Assembly (NCBI GenBank): GCA_900073065.1
Contig: FJOG01000019.1
Span: forward strand, 544,887-608,886
Source: Phialocephala subalpina
Lineage: Eukaryota; Ascomycota; Leotiomycetes; Helotiales; Mollisiaceae
Length of the DNA stretch: 64,000 nt
Direction of reading: 5' to 3'
In this document: positions 23,294 through 35,956 of the stretch, one piece after another
How the letters are laid out: every line of letters begins with the position of its first letter
How positions within the stretch are numbered: position 1 is the first letter of the stretch
Position numbers and translations under genes: made by a program
The notes under the pieces: generated by a model
What the model was told of the DNA's origin: nothing
The model's database searches: none
What the model saw: only the letters and a program-made list of their open reading frames with translations

Positions 23294-24347
23294 ATGGCTT
23301 CAACACCAGTACACTTTTTCTCCCATGGCTCCACCATGATGCTGGGAGAAGAGTCAAATTCAGCAACATACTGGAAGAAATGCGGGGATGCAGCTTTAGC
23401 AAACGGTGTAAAGCACGTTGTGATGATGGTGAGTAGACTCATTGAGCTCATGAAGCTCCATTTGTTGTCCCGATACCTCTCAATAAGATACTGATGCGGG
23501 ATTAGGGAGCACACTGGGCAACCCTCAACGACGAAATCGAAGTAGCCGCCAACCCCTCCCCTTCCAAATCCCCCGTAGCATACGTCCACCCCTCCAAGTT
23601 CGAAAACTACAAACTAAACCCCGACCTCCCCATGGTCGATACCTGTGTCTCTCTCCTCAAGAAAGCCGGTCTAAAGGCCAAAAAGAACGCCTCTTTTAAT
23701 TGGATACACGACACATATTTGATACTCATCAGAATGTTCCCAGATGGATGTCCACCGACGACGATTATTTCGATGAACGCGAGGTATGATCCTCATTATC
23801 ACGTCAGAGTCGGAGCCGCGCTTTCGAGTTTGAGGGATGCAACTGGGGAGGGAAAGACGTTATTGATTGGAACTGGTGGGGCGGTACATAATCTGTACCG
23901 GAATGAGTGGGCTCAGATGTTGCTTTACAGAGATAACTTTGCGATGGAGAAAGCGCCTGAGGGGACATTGATGGATTTTAGGCAGGAGTTTGAGGATGCA
24001 ATGTTGAAGAACTCGGTAAGTCGACTTCTCTTCTCCCCATATCCTTCTCCAAGTCCCTTTATTTGTTTCATCCTAAAACCTCTTGAGAACGTCAGAAAGA
24101 AACATACTGACTCAAACAGGGACCAGCATTAAGAAGAGCAATAACAATGCTCATGAAGATGCCAAACTACCGCGACGCTCATGCTACAGATGATCATTTC
24201 ATGGCTGCGTGCTTTGTGGCTGGCGCGGCGGGACGGGAGGAGGATAGGGGGAAGAAGGCGGAGATGGGGGCGGAGGATTGGGAGTTGAGGAATATGTGTA
24301 ATAGTCAGTTTACTTTGGGGAGTTGGGGAAATCCTGTTGCTGTTTAG
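23294..24347 (+). CDS. Class III extradiol ring-cleavage dioxygenase, LigB/DODA type
   Basis: Exons 23294-23428, 23506-24015 and 24120-24347 give 290 residues, all introns phase 0. Family features: an N-terminal His in HFFSHGSTMML (His11 and neighbours), GAHWATLNDEIEV (His48, rebuilt across intron 1), TLLIGTGGAVHNLYRN (third His) and a late HATDDHFMA. These match the metal-site residues of the LigB superfamily that includes 4,5-DOPA dioxygenase. Such enzymes open catechol rings next to the hydroxyls using Fe(II) or Zn(II). In fungi the natural substrate is mostly unknown. No signal peptide. It diverges from the zinc-finger regulator, which could control it, although nothing shows this directly. 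Confidence 0.88.
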
Positions 24348-24587
24348 GATGTTGAAGTTGAAGGGCTGGAATGGGAAGGATTGAAAGAGGGGTTCACATG
24401 TACACAAGCACGATAAGTTTCAAAGACCAATTTCTGAAAGACATCAAGTGTCGAGACACGAGACTGCTGAATTCATTATATTCTCTCTATCCTTTCTTTA
24501 TCCACCCATCGCACCTTCATGTCCGTCTCACCATCATACCGAATATCCCTGAAGTTCGAGAGAACATTCAATATCCGCCCCCACACC

Positions 24588-25297
24588 TCAAAGTCCTAAC
24601 GACCCAATAACACCACTCAAATCCAACGGGCTACCAGTCAAAATCAAGCCCAAGACTTGACTAGGGATAGTAGCGAAAGCTCTAACGGCGTTGATCTGGC
24701 AGTTGCCATGGAGGTCGACGCCGAAGTCGAGGTAGACGTTTGCGGAGAAGGTGACGGGGATGGGGATGATGTCTCGGACGCCGAGGGTCTGGGGTTTTTT
24801 ATCAGTATCTGAAAGTGAATAAAAGGAAAGTAACGGAAAGGGGAAAGAAGAGGGGAAGGGAAGGTAGGTACATACGACATTGGTCTGGATATCAGTCGTA
24901 CCATTACGTGGGAAATCGACGTAACAACCCGTAACTTCAGAAAACAGTTGTCGAGTAGCTTGGGCAAAGAGCTCAGTGGTTGATCGATCAATGGCGACGG
25001 GGACAGGAGGGAGTCCATTGGGGGCGCTACAATCATTCACCGTCAGCCTCAACTTCACAACATTCCAAGATAAAATTTTGGGTACAAGGAGAGGAATATT
25101 CACATAGAAGTTTGGCAGAGGGGGGCGAAAGGAATAGCCTCAAAGGCAGCGTAGCTTGCACCGAGAGGAGAGAGATTGTAGGCAGCTGGGATCTGGGCGG
25201 CGATGGCGAGACGTTGAGAAGTGGTGCAAGTCGAGGTCACGAGGCTGGAGAAGATCGAGAGGAGCAGAACGCTCAAGAGGACGATTGGAGAGATCAT
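24588..25297 (-). CDS. Small secreted protein with four cysteines (hypothetical)
   Basis: Exons 25297-25104, 25026-24876 and 24788-24588 give 181 residues with consistent phases (AT|C, then phase 0). The start MISPIVLLSVLLLSIFSSLV is a classic signal peptide with likely cleavage near LVTST. The mature part has Cys in STCTTSQR, PLCQTS, TGCYVDF and GNCQIN, so two disulphides are possible. There is one NGT glycosylation site. GVRDIIPIPVTFSANVYLDF suggests a beta-rich domain. I do not recognise a named family. Size, secretion and cysteines fit a candidate effector or a cell-wall-associated protein, by inference only. Confidence 0.7.
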
Positions 25298-27616
25298 CTT
25301 TGTGATTGATGGTCTGGATTTGTGCTTTGCAGCTATGGTTTGAGAGAGCTTGAAGGCACAAGGGGGACGGAGGTGAGAAGAGTTGTTTGAAGTTGTGAGT
25401 CGTACGTACGGACGGTCTTATTTATATCCATATGTGGACGTTCAGTGATTGCGAGCTCGCGCTAGCTTGACTAGCGTGATCAGAAGAAATTTTTACATGG
25501 ACGCCAGCTGTATAAGGCGTCAAGTGCTTGAAAGAAAACAAACGGTTCTATTGGTCAGTTGGACAGAGTGATTCATGATTTCTCAGGTGCAAGAATCCAC
25601 TACAAAGCGGTGAACCTTAGCTTCAGGAACAAGGCGTCAAGTGCTTACGAGGCGACAAGTCTTGTACTACCTATCCGTAGGTGTTGAATGTGCCATCCAA
25701 CCTTGAACCAACATTCCAGCCTGCTAAGAACGTTTCTTGTTCTGTTTTACGTAGCACAGTATGAAGCGAGGGGACTTTCTAGCCGGAAATCCAGCTTGAC
25801 GATCTAGCTGTCAGCACTACATTGATTGACAAGACTTGCAGTATCAAGTTCGGCTCGGTCCTTGAAAGAATCAGAACAGAGAAAGATGACTTTCTTGTGT
25901 AACTCTAGTTCTTTTTCGTCTACCAAAAGTACCCTGCATTATCACAATGCAGCAATGGCTTTCAGAACGTAACCGCAAAACTTTGGAGGAGATCAAGTGA
26001 TTCCGTACAAGGCTTTAGTGGCTATGTTTCCTCATGCAACGTGCGATCTGTTCTTTTTCTTGGGGATATTTCCCTATTTTGGAAGTCCAGCAACCGCTGC
26101 AGAAACCTCAGAAACGACACCTTTGTTTTCTTAGACATCCTTACAATCACTCACTCGAAAGGTCGCAAGGTCAAGCGAGAGATACCTTTAAAGTTCAAAG
26201 AAAACCAGCACTTTCTCCTCTCGCGGTGCATGACATGAATTTCAAAACTTTGGGTGAGACTTTACCATTTGTAGAGCTTGTCCTACCAACGTAAGCCTGT
26301 GTAACGAGGAAGCGACCTTTGTCACACACGACGTGCAGCAAAACAAGTCCTGTAGCGTAGGAAGGAAGCCTATAGGCTCAACACGAGTAACAGTCATTGC
26401 AAGGACGATGTTTGGGAAGAACTAGGGACATAGGCCTGCTCAGAGACATGCGCTAGATCTCAAATCGTCCCGCGAGGGAAGGAGCATTGGATCCTTGCGT
26501 GGTACAATAAAATAAATAGCAACAAGTTAACATCGAATACGAGAAAGAACAAATAACATTGCCATCTCGCGACGTGCGGCGACTGTCAATTTGTCTGAGT
26601 GGACAGTCGCATTAATCACATCTTCCCAACGCAATCGTAACAAAATTCGAAATTGTTTGAAGCAAACCAGGACAATAGTTGTTTCTGGTCAATACTTTCA
26701 TTCTACAACGTAAAGCAAACACAAAGTACATGTCTCTGGGCTCCAAAACAATGCCTGCGAGGCGATTTAATGGCAAGCCGAAGACTTTCAAGATCCCAAG
26801 TAAAGAGTTCCCAAGTAAAGAGTCACGTGCCCTTCAGATGGACCTCAGTTCGGGAGAGCGTAGACCTTCTCAGGACTATTAGCATTTGCTTAAAAATTGA
26901 TATATTCATGTACATGGTTACATGAACGCTCGAGGGGGATGAGACGTTAACCCGAGATCCTGACTGCCAGAGCTAGACCGCAGACTCGGAGAGTAATGCC
27001 TTGGCGACCATGCAATACTTCATAACCAGCTCTTAATGGCAAGAGTGAACATGAAACAACAAGACAAAGGGTATGCAGCCTTCGGACCATTCTTCAGTGA
27101 GCACTGAAGGAGATTATAGGAGATGTTTGAGGAGAAGAGAGAAAAGGAAACCCGGGGGATTTGTCGGCCCGCCTCCGGGTCTTGGCGCTATCTCAGCAAC
27201 GTCCGAATCTCTTGCAGAATCCCCTCCTTAACTCAGCACCACACCTCACATCAACATCAACATCAGCATCAACCCCACACTATTATTCGAGTGCATTACC
27301 TAGGTAGGCTTCGGTACGATTATCCTTGGCTCCCCAGCTTCCACACAGAGCACCTCGACTTGCCAAGATGAAACGACGCCTCATTCCGGATTCCCGGAAA
27401 CTGGGTGCGTTCCTGCATCAATACCCCGAGCTGGAGTACATGCCATGCCCGACTAGCCATGTCCACTCTATCGGTTCATCTCATCTTGAATAAATCTTGG
27501 AGCGAAGAGAGTAGTTGCTGTGTCCACGTCAAATCACGGCCCAATTCCGAAGCTTGACCCTGCATGAGATGATGAGCATAACTCAGCTATGATCTTGTCG
27601 CAAGATATCATAGTGA
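25298..27616. other. Gene-free region of about 2.3 kb
   Basis: No supported gene. The 17-base word AAGGCGTCAAGTGCTT occurs near 25516 and again near 25629. A perfect 15-bp tandem duplication lies at 26794-26823. A CATCAA-type run is at about 27248-27268. The open frames here are short and lack features. Confidence 0.4.
26794..26823. repeat. Perfect 15-bp tandem duplication
   Basis: TCCCAAGTAAAGAGT occurs twice head to tail (26794-26808 and 26809-26823), followed by CACGTG. Probably a recent slippage event. Confidence 0.85.
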
Positions 27617-29146
27617 GTGGCCTTTTATGCTCATTATGACGGAGATCCAGGATATCTGGCTTCGTCGTATCGTTCAAAATGTGACGATTTGGATCTGTTT
27701 TGGCCTCGCCGGCTCTGGTGGTCTCACTGTCGGCTGCTGCCCCGCTCTCGGTCCACGAGGCTCAGCCTCACGCCAAGCCATATTGTCACAATTCTCTAGT
27801 CGTCCAGCATTGAAGTATAGGCCACATGCGGTATGAGCCTCGAACTTCCTTCCTCTGGCCGAACAATAACAAATTCCAAGGTCTGGCACTGGATCAACGG
27901 CAATGTGATCCGAGATGGGATCGACAGAGATATCGAAGCTCTCTACAATTCCGGATATGGAGGTGTCTTGCAATACGACGTCAATGCAGGCATCCCAAAA
28001 GGTCCTGTGGAGCTCAACAGCGATAAATGACTAGATCTTCTCGTCTATGCTATCGAAGGGTTGGAGGCAAAAGGAATGGACTTCGCCATGCATAATTCAC
28101 CTGGATACTCAGGTGTCGGATCCGAGAATCTTCCTGTCAACATGTCCATGAAGGAGTTGATGTAGACAGAAACGAGAGCCTCATCCTATGCCTCCAACGG
28201 CACGATTCTTCATGCTCTGTTTCAGAAGATGGGGGTCTATGAATGCCTTTACGTTCTCGCCTATCCCGAAGCATATGGAGAAGAAGTGCCTTGGCGAGAC
28301 GCGGTTTCCAACGTTACTCTCAATGGAGCTATTCAAAACACAAATATCACCGGCACGATCAACCTGCAACGGCCACTACGTCTGAGCACCTCCTCAGACT
28401 ACTTGACATTTGAGATGAATGGTCCATGGACAGCTCAGTCGATATCCCTCTACCGCATCCCAGAAACCCCACTGAACACATTCGATGGTGCCAGAGACTA
28501 TCCGCCGACGTGGACTCTGAAAGCATCAAATGATTCCATCACTTGGAATACTGTCGTCACTTCTCGGGCCCTGCTCTACGCGCGATAGATGCTTTAGCAG
28601 TTGGTGTCTTTATTGCTGTTACCGCAAAGTATTATCGATTGCAGCCGAGTTCTGCTTCGTGGGTTACGGGAGTTGAGCTGACTGATTGGGCTCCGAAGTC
28701 TCATGCTGCTCCTGGCTCAGTCGTTTCGAATGCTGCTGTCGTGTCTGCGGTCCCAAGCACTTCTGTCATAAACCCAAACTCAGTTATCGATGTCTCACAA
28801 TATCAGGACTCGAAGGGGACTCTGCATTGGACACCACTAAAAGGTATTTATACCTTTGTGAGAATCGGGTATACAGTCACTAGACAGGAGATTCTTGCTA
28901 CACCCGATGGCCATACTGATTAGAATCCCGACGTGTAGTCTTGACACAATTGCTCACTCTCGTACAGGTCTGAGTGTTGATCTTTCAGCGCCGAAGCAGT
29001 TGACTCACACTTTTCCACGCACATGAGCAGGATCATTGAAGCTACCAAGAGATTCATACCCGATACGTTCTTTGGAGTGGAAATCGATAGCTACGAGCTG
29101 GGTAAACAATGTTTCTGTGATGTAGTGATTCTGGCTGATAAGATCC

Positions 29147-29524
29147 NNNNNNNNNNNNNNNNNNNNNNNNNNNNNNNNNNNNNNNNNNNNNNNNNNNNNN
29201 NNNNNNNNNNNNNNNNNNNNNNNNNNNNNNNNNNNNNNNNNNNNNNNNNNNNNNNNNNNNNNNNNNNNNNNNNNNNNNNNNNNNNNNNNNNNNNNNNNNN
29301 NNNNNNNNNNNNNNNNNNNNNNNNNNNNNNNNNNNNNNNNNNNNNNNNNNNNNNNNNNNNNNNNNNNNNNNNNNNNNNNNNNNNNNNNNNNNNNNNNNNN
29401 NNNNNNNNNNNNNNNNNNNNNNNNNNNNNNNNNNNNNNNNNNNNNNNNNNNNNNNNNNNNNNNNNNNNNNNNNNNNNNNNNNNNNNNNNNNNNNNNNNNN
29501 NNNNNNNNNNNNNNNNNNNNNNNN
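29147..29524. other. Assembly gap (378 N) at a transposon border
   Basis: GTAGTGATTCTGGCTGATA is present on both sides of the gap (from 29122 and from 29525). The right copy runs into about 20 C bases (29552-29571). The assembler probably broke at the C run, and the gap is likely artificial. Confidence 0.85.
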
Positions 29525-29926
29525 GTAGTGATTCTGGCTGATAAGACTCAACCCCCCCCCCCCCCCCCCCCACTATCGGCCACCTCGCTTATTTCATGCC
29601 ACTCTACTTTGAACTATCATAACTTTTTTATTCTTTTATCTCTATACAAGATAATGTAGACTCACTATCTGTAGATACATTAGAGTTTTCTGCCTTAATT
29701 TGGCGATCTCTAGCTTCAATTTGAGCTTTCCTAATAGCTTTAATCCCTATAAACTTAGAATTTAAACTAGTTTTTACTTTGCGCCGTTTCTTAGGCACTA
29801 ATTGTTCTATTTTAGCTTTTAATTGTTTAATTTGAAGCTCTTATTGGGCAATAACAAAATCCTTCTTATTTATGCCCTTTATAACCTTCCTAAATAGTAC
29901 TCTACAAGTTACAGAGTTAATATCTC

Positions 29927-30274
29927 TGTAACGGTTGGCTCGACCAGCTAATTGTAAGGTTGGTTGTATATGATAAGGACTAGGTGATTCCAATGAAGAG
30001 TAACGTTTAAGCCTTATTACTAAGTATAGTGTTAAAATACTGTATTTGAGTTGAGTACGAAGCTCCTATCTAAGGGAATCTATTTACTTATATAGAACCT
30101 TTTTGCTTACTGGAATCCAGAAGGGTGGAGTCCCTATCTATTTTAAGACTCTATCGTTTGGGACTCTACTACGTGACCGTTAAATCCCGTGCTTCTTATG
30201 ACTCTAAAGTCTACTATAAGCGAGCTTACTTGCTTACTGAGCCTATAGTCCACTAAGTCATGTGAGTCGTAACA
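29927..30274 (-). repeat. Left LTR (3' LTR of the Gypsy element)
   Basis: 348 bp, beginning TGTAACGG and ending CGTAACA. It aligns with the other LTR along its full length. The outer (left) half keeps G and C bases, while the inner (right) half has many C to T and G to A changes. Confidence 0.92.
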
Positions 30275-30368
30275 TTATCCCCTTTTTAATTAGCGTAATC
30301 CCGACGCTTAAATTATAGCGAGGAATATCGTTCTATTAATTATATCTTTCCTTCTTATTATTTTCATT

Positions 30369-30770
30369 ATGTCGCTTATCGCATATAAGAAAAGAAAAGA
30401 GAGATTGGCGCTTACTTTGCGCATCGAGAAGTTAGAGCGCCCGTCCGCCACGTATTCTTACTATAGGAGCCACGCTTATTGGTACTTCTTTAACAAATTC
30501 GAATTACTGCGCTACTTTGAGTGCGTTCGTTTTAAACGATTTTGCGATTTCGCGGGGTACTTAGAAATAATAGCCCGCAAACTCGTGTGTCGTTTTTTCT
30601 GTGGTCCTCGGCTTAAGAGGGCTCTTGCGGCCGTTTTTAAACCTCCTTCGGATCCCGTGTTAGATCCTTTTATTTTTTGGTTACTAGCCTTCGAGTTAGA
30701 CGTTTCCAAGCTCGAGATAGCCGACTTCTTTCTTTGGGTAAACTCGGGTTTTAACGGTAAAACGTCTTAA
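30369..30770 (+). CDS. Intact 133-codon open frame antisense to the Gypsy element, unknown protein
   Basis: It lies between the chromodomain remnant and the 3' LTR, on the strand opposite to gag-pol. It starts ATG (MSLIAYKKRKERLALTLRIE) and ends at a clean stop. It is basic and rich in Phe, Tyr, Arg and Lys (for example AYWYFFNKFELLRYFECV and LKRALAAVFKPPSDPVLDPF). It has no known domain. It keeps GC-rich codons while the surrounding element is full of stops. I recall that some Botrytis Gypsy elements carry an extra frame near the 3' LTR (called brtn), but I cannot test homology. Chance cannot be ruled out. Confidence 0.45.
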   Translation: MSLIAYKKRKERLALTLRIEKLERPSATYSYYRSHAYWYFFNKFELLRYFECVRFKRFCDFAGYLEIIARKLVCRFFCGPRLKRALAAVFKPPSDPVLDPFIFWLLAFELDVSKLEIADFFLWVNSGFNGKTS

Positions 30771-32829
30771 GCTTCTCATAGTAGTTAAAGTTTCGTTTAA
30801 GTTCTTATGTATTTTCCGAATGTAAGTATCTTTGCCATTTGATCAAATACTTAATCCGGTTCTTAACGAATTGGCAATCTAAGACTTTTTCCACATCGTA
30901 TTTAGCGTTTAAATTAATTAGTTCGATCTTAACCTCTAAAGCTCGTAATGCTCCCAATAGTACTAATTCGAGGAAAGATATATGAAATACCGGATATATA
31001 TTCATATTATTAAGTAGAGCAAATTCGTAATTAATTAGACTCTTGACTTTTTTGATTTTATATAATTTAATTTTCTTGTGATTTAATTTATTATTTAATC
31101 GTTTTATTTTAATGTTTCGGCGAATTAAGTAAATTTTATCCCTTTTTTTAAGCGTAAATTCTATATTACGATATTTGTTATAGTATAATACTATTTTAGC
31201 AATTACAAACTATATGTTTTCTATAAGTTTTTCACGTAAAAACTTCAGTTTATCGATTTAAATCCTAGTATTTTATGCTTTTAATTCCATCGAGTGCAAT
31301 ACTTAATATGCTTTTAATTTATATTTATAGTTAGCGTAAAAAAGCAAGACTTTCGTACTTTCGATTACTATGCTATTATACGCGAATTGTACTAGTAATA
31401 AGAGTTTTGCCTAATTGTTTTGCTAATAATTAACGTAGTAACGGAGGTATATTTCTATTATTTAGTTTAGTCGTTTTATTTATTTATTTGTCTAAGGGTA
31501 AAAAGCTATCGAAAGCTTTTATTTGATTCCTAGTAATGCGATTAAAGTAATCCAGAATTTCGAAGTAAAAAGTTTATCTCGATTTGAGATAATCTCGTTT
31601 AATACCCTATAATTAGCTACTATAATTCGCAAGAATATATAGGCCAAATCTTTTATTATATATATCTCAAAGTATAGAATTATATACGCGTACTTTGTAA
31701 GTTTATCCGTGATTACAAAAATAGCGTTGTATTTTATACTTAATATTAATTCTCTCGAAAGTAGTAATTTTACTACGAAGTCCTAAGCAATAGACTTCTA
31801 AGTACTTGGAGGTGTATTTAGTGATCGCATATTGCTATAAAGAGTATGCTTTGCGGCTTTATTCCGAATGTACGTATCGCATTTACTAATGACTTCGATA
31901 GCTTTCCTTTTGAGTCTTAGAATGTAAAAGTCCTTAGAGATCCGCTTTATAGTCTTCGTAATTCCCTAGTATTTATGAGCTGGGAATTCATGCTACGTTT
32001 TGATGAACTTTAATTGGAGGTTCTTAAGAATATAAAGCTTCCCTTGGAACCGTAAGATCTTAAACTCATTCGTAAAAAGCTTTATTAATTATTGTAAAGT
32101 TATTTTTACGATAAAATTTTTATCGTAATTTTTTTTGAAGCTATCGATAAACGTTATATCGATTAACCTCGAAATAATAGCGATTATTACCCTATTAAAT
32201 ATTAAGCCGCTTTTAATTTCTTTGAATATTACGTGCGAAAGTAATTTAACGTTGTCTTAATATTTTGATTTCCGGTTGAAAGCGTCCGCTTTACTATTTT
32301 CTGATCTTTTAATATATAAAATTTTGAAGTTGTATATAGTTAACGTTTTAATTTAATATATTTGTTTTCGGTTAAATTCTTTCGTTATAGTGAAAAATAT
32401 TAAGTTCTTATAATTAGTATATATTTATACTTAATATTTCGATTTTTCTAAATAAATTCTTTATATTCGAAACGCTTTTATAATCGTAAGTAACTTTTTA
32501 TCGTAAATCTCGTAGTTTAATTCTATTAGTGATATTTTGCGAGAGTAATATGCGATTGGCTGCTATTTGTTTTACTCGCTAAACTAATTAAGCATTACGC
32601 TAATTACAAAATTTAATACGTTCGTTTTGATAATAATATATTTATTCGGGTTGAATGTAAAAAGGAACGGTGTTTCCGTGAAGCGTTATTTGAGTTAGTT
32701 AAAGGCGCGTTAGGCTTTATCCGTCTACTTAAATGTTTAATTTTTCTTCGTTAATTCCGTTAAAGGGACTATTACCGCAAAGTACTTTTGCACGAAGCGA
32801 CGATAAAAGTTCGCAAATTCTAAAAAAGA

Positions 32830-33252
32830 CTATACGTTTTTAATTGTTTTAAGTGCCTGCCAATTAAATACTATTAATACTTTCGCAAAATCTATCGATA
32901 AACCTCCGATTAAGATTATATAGTTTAAGAAATCCGTTTTTTCCATATAGAATTCGTATTTCTTAAGTTTACAAATTAAGTTCGCATCCTTTAAAGCAAT
33001 TAATACTACTTTAATATTATCGATATATTTAGCGAGCGTTTTAAAGTATATTAAAATGTCGTTTAAATAACAAATAATTGTAATATCTAAGAACGGGCGT
33101 AAAACCGTGTTTATTATGCGTATATATATAGTTAGCGCGTTAATTAACTCGAACGGTATAATTAGATACTCGTAATGCCCGTGCCTAGTTTTGAACGCTA
33201 TCTTCCATTCTTCTTTTTCCTTTATTCGAATCAAATTGTAAACTCTACGCAA
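32830..33252 (-). pseudogene. Reverse transcriptase fragment of the Gypsy element
   Basis: The frame reads RVYNLIRIKEKEEWKIAFKT, then HGHYEYLIIPFELINA, then CYLNDILIYF, which matches the Gypsy palm domain. The catalytic YLDD site has become YLND, consistent with a G to A change. The reading frame is open for 140 codons, but both flanks carry stops. Confidence 0.85.
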
Positions 33253-35956
33253 ATCTAACTTATTGAAAATCTTGGCTCTTTAAAGTTTATCGCGTAATTC
33301 ATCGGCTAATAGTAACGAGTATCGGTCTTTAATAATAATCTCGTTGATCTTCCGGTAGTCGATATATAATCGTTTCGACTTATTTTTCTTTAGTACAAAT
33401 AATATCAAATTACTCGCTGGCGAAACCGATAGTCATATGAATCCTTTTATTAAGTTCTCGTCGATATATTCTTTAAGCGTTTTTAAATCGTTTGCCGATA
33501 TTTAATAAATAAGTAAGTACAATAGTTCCTTTCCGTTTTATAGGGGTATTTCGTAGTTTTACTGCTTATATTTGGGAAGTGCCTCGATCCCTTTCTCGTC
33601 TTTAAAGAAGTTCAAAAACTCGTAGTATTTTATTAGTATTTATTTTAATAATAGATTCTAAATATAGTATTTTAGCCCTTTTAAAAAAGTAGCGCAAATT
33701 TCTCTTTAGTTATTCGTTTTTATTTCGATAAACGAAATCTTATAAGTTTGGCATTTATCGAATGTAAGTATTTCTTTAATTTAATCGATAATTGGATTAT
33801 ATTATTTGATTTATAGTATTCCGAGTATAAGTAGGTAATCAATATTAATTACGTCGAAGCTTATCTTCTCGGTGTATCTTCGTCGCATAATTATAATTTG
33901 TAGTACTATTTCCACGTCGATTTATTCGAAACTTAAAGGGCTTCCATCGACCGTGATAATAGGGTATAATCGCGTTTTGACCATCGTAATCCATCCGTTA
34001 TCTAATACTAATTGTTTTAATACGTAACTACTTATTACTCCCGAATCGATTATTACTTTGATTTTATGCACACTTATTTATACCACACAAAATAATTATC
34101 TAGCGCCTTTACTAATAATATACACTTCCCAGTACTATTACTTATTGAGTACATCTTCCCATCGGCAGCTTAATCCGTTAGCGTAAATAAACCGAAACAC
34201 ACGCTTTACACCGAGTAATAGCTATATTATTCGTTCGAAGGTTTCTTCGTGATACGTAGAGTTATCTTCCGTGTCTTATTATATCCTTCGGCTCGCACTT
34301 TCCGCGAATACTTCGTAGTGTCGTCCTATTACGAGTTCGTGATTAAATATAAAGAGAGCGTCGTCCGGCATGGGTAGTTATTGCATATAATAGCTAGTGC
34401 CGTTGCGCTATCTCTATTTAATTCTCCGATGATCTTAGTACACGATTTCGTACGTTTGGCCGTATTTTGGTCCCCCCGTATTTAATTGAGGCTTAACGTA
34501 CCGAGCTCTTCCGTCCAAGTTTTGCTATTCCCGAGTGCAAGCCACGAGGCTATCCTCTCTCTAATAAACGTGCCATTTTTGTTCAACTCGCGGATAATAT
34601 TCGAGCCAGAAGTTTAGTGCCATGGGAGACTTTAGTAGTCCTTAATCGTCGTACTTTAGTAGTTCTTCGTCCTTTGACTCGGATCTTTCTACGAATAATT
34701 AATGTCGATTAGCCAAAGTCTTAATTCTATCGAACTACTTTATCAAATCATTTACGTCGTCGTTTATTCTATCGATTCTCCGCTATTAGCTGTCCTTAGA
34801 GAGTCTTTCTCCGGCCGCTCGTCTAGCGAGATTCTCTGCCTACTCCTCTTAGAACCTCTAAAAGTCTTCTTCGAGAATCGGTCGGAACGTTCCGAAGTCG
34901 TCTTTTAACTCTGGCCAAGTAGTTTACGAATTGCTTTACTACTCGTTTAAATTCTCACCGTTATACAATATTCTCCTCGTGATTACATAAACTTAATAAA
35001 GTTCGTTGTAACCTCTGCGTCCGATCGCATTAATTTGTTTCTTTGAGCGTTCTTTCCATAGTTATTTCCTTCTATGTAAACTAGCTATATGACTCGAAAG
35101 GCCGCATTCGAAGCACAGCTTTTTTTTCGCGTCGTTAATTCATTTCGTCTTTAAAGAGTTATTTCTTCTTTCCCTTGAAGATAACGTCGATTTCTATTAG
35201 TAAATTATAATAATTATAAGCGCTTACACCCTTTTTACTCTTCCTATTACTCCCTTTAAACTTACTAGAATAATGCCCTCTCTTTTTAAGCGCTCGTTCG
35301 TATAGTTTATTATCGAAATAGATAACGTCGTCTATTATAGCTTATATCGAGTCGTACTTATCGCGGCGCATCAACTCGTCTTTCACCGCGTCTTTTAGCC
35401 CTTTGTAGAATTGAACTATAAAGGCGTTCTCTCTTTAGCCCGTAATCCTACCTATATACTACTGAAATTTTGCCGCGTAAATTGATATCGCTTCGGTTTA
35501 GCGCAAATTGGACAATTTGCGTTCTACGACTTTCTCTTTATCTACGTTCCCAAAAACTTTAGTAATCTTTTCTTTAAAACCGTTAAAAGTACTAAAAATC
35601 TCCTTGGTTAAAAGGTCCCATTTCTTCGTCTATTTTTCGCAATCGAGGTAATTTTACTAGCTCGTTTCGATCCAATCGAATGCCGCTTTAATCAAGTACT
35701 TTATGTATTAGAGAACTTGTTCGTCCTTTATTCGGAATATATTCTCGTTAAATTTAATATAAAATGCACATTGCATTAAGTATACTCGTAGTTTGCTTTT
35801 AGTGCCATCGAAAGTATTAAGCTCGCGACTCTTGATTTTCTTTGATACTTTTATAGCGGGTTTTAGCGGGGTGAGCTTCGAAGTATTCTTAAATAACGTC
35901 GAAACGGTAAATATAATGGAATACTTAGCTAGTATCACAAGAAATAATGCTCAAAG

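Noticed and set aside
28776..28920. A GH25-lysozyme-like start (VIDVSQYQ...LHW)
   Set aside because: The flanking peptides on both sides follow the GH106 order, and the segment fits the GH106 middle region (WTPLKG...FVRIGYTVT), so it is part of the rhamnosidase pseudogene.
29023..29541. Long frames spanning the N run
   Set aside because: They exist only because N translates as X. The true exon ends at 29101 at a GTAAAC donor.
29927..29953. LTR start at the inner TGTAAGG (29953)
   Set aside because: Similarity between the LTRs extends 26 bases further out to TGTAACGG, and only that border gives a matching 5-bp duplication.
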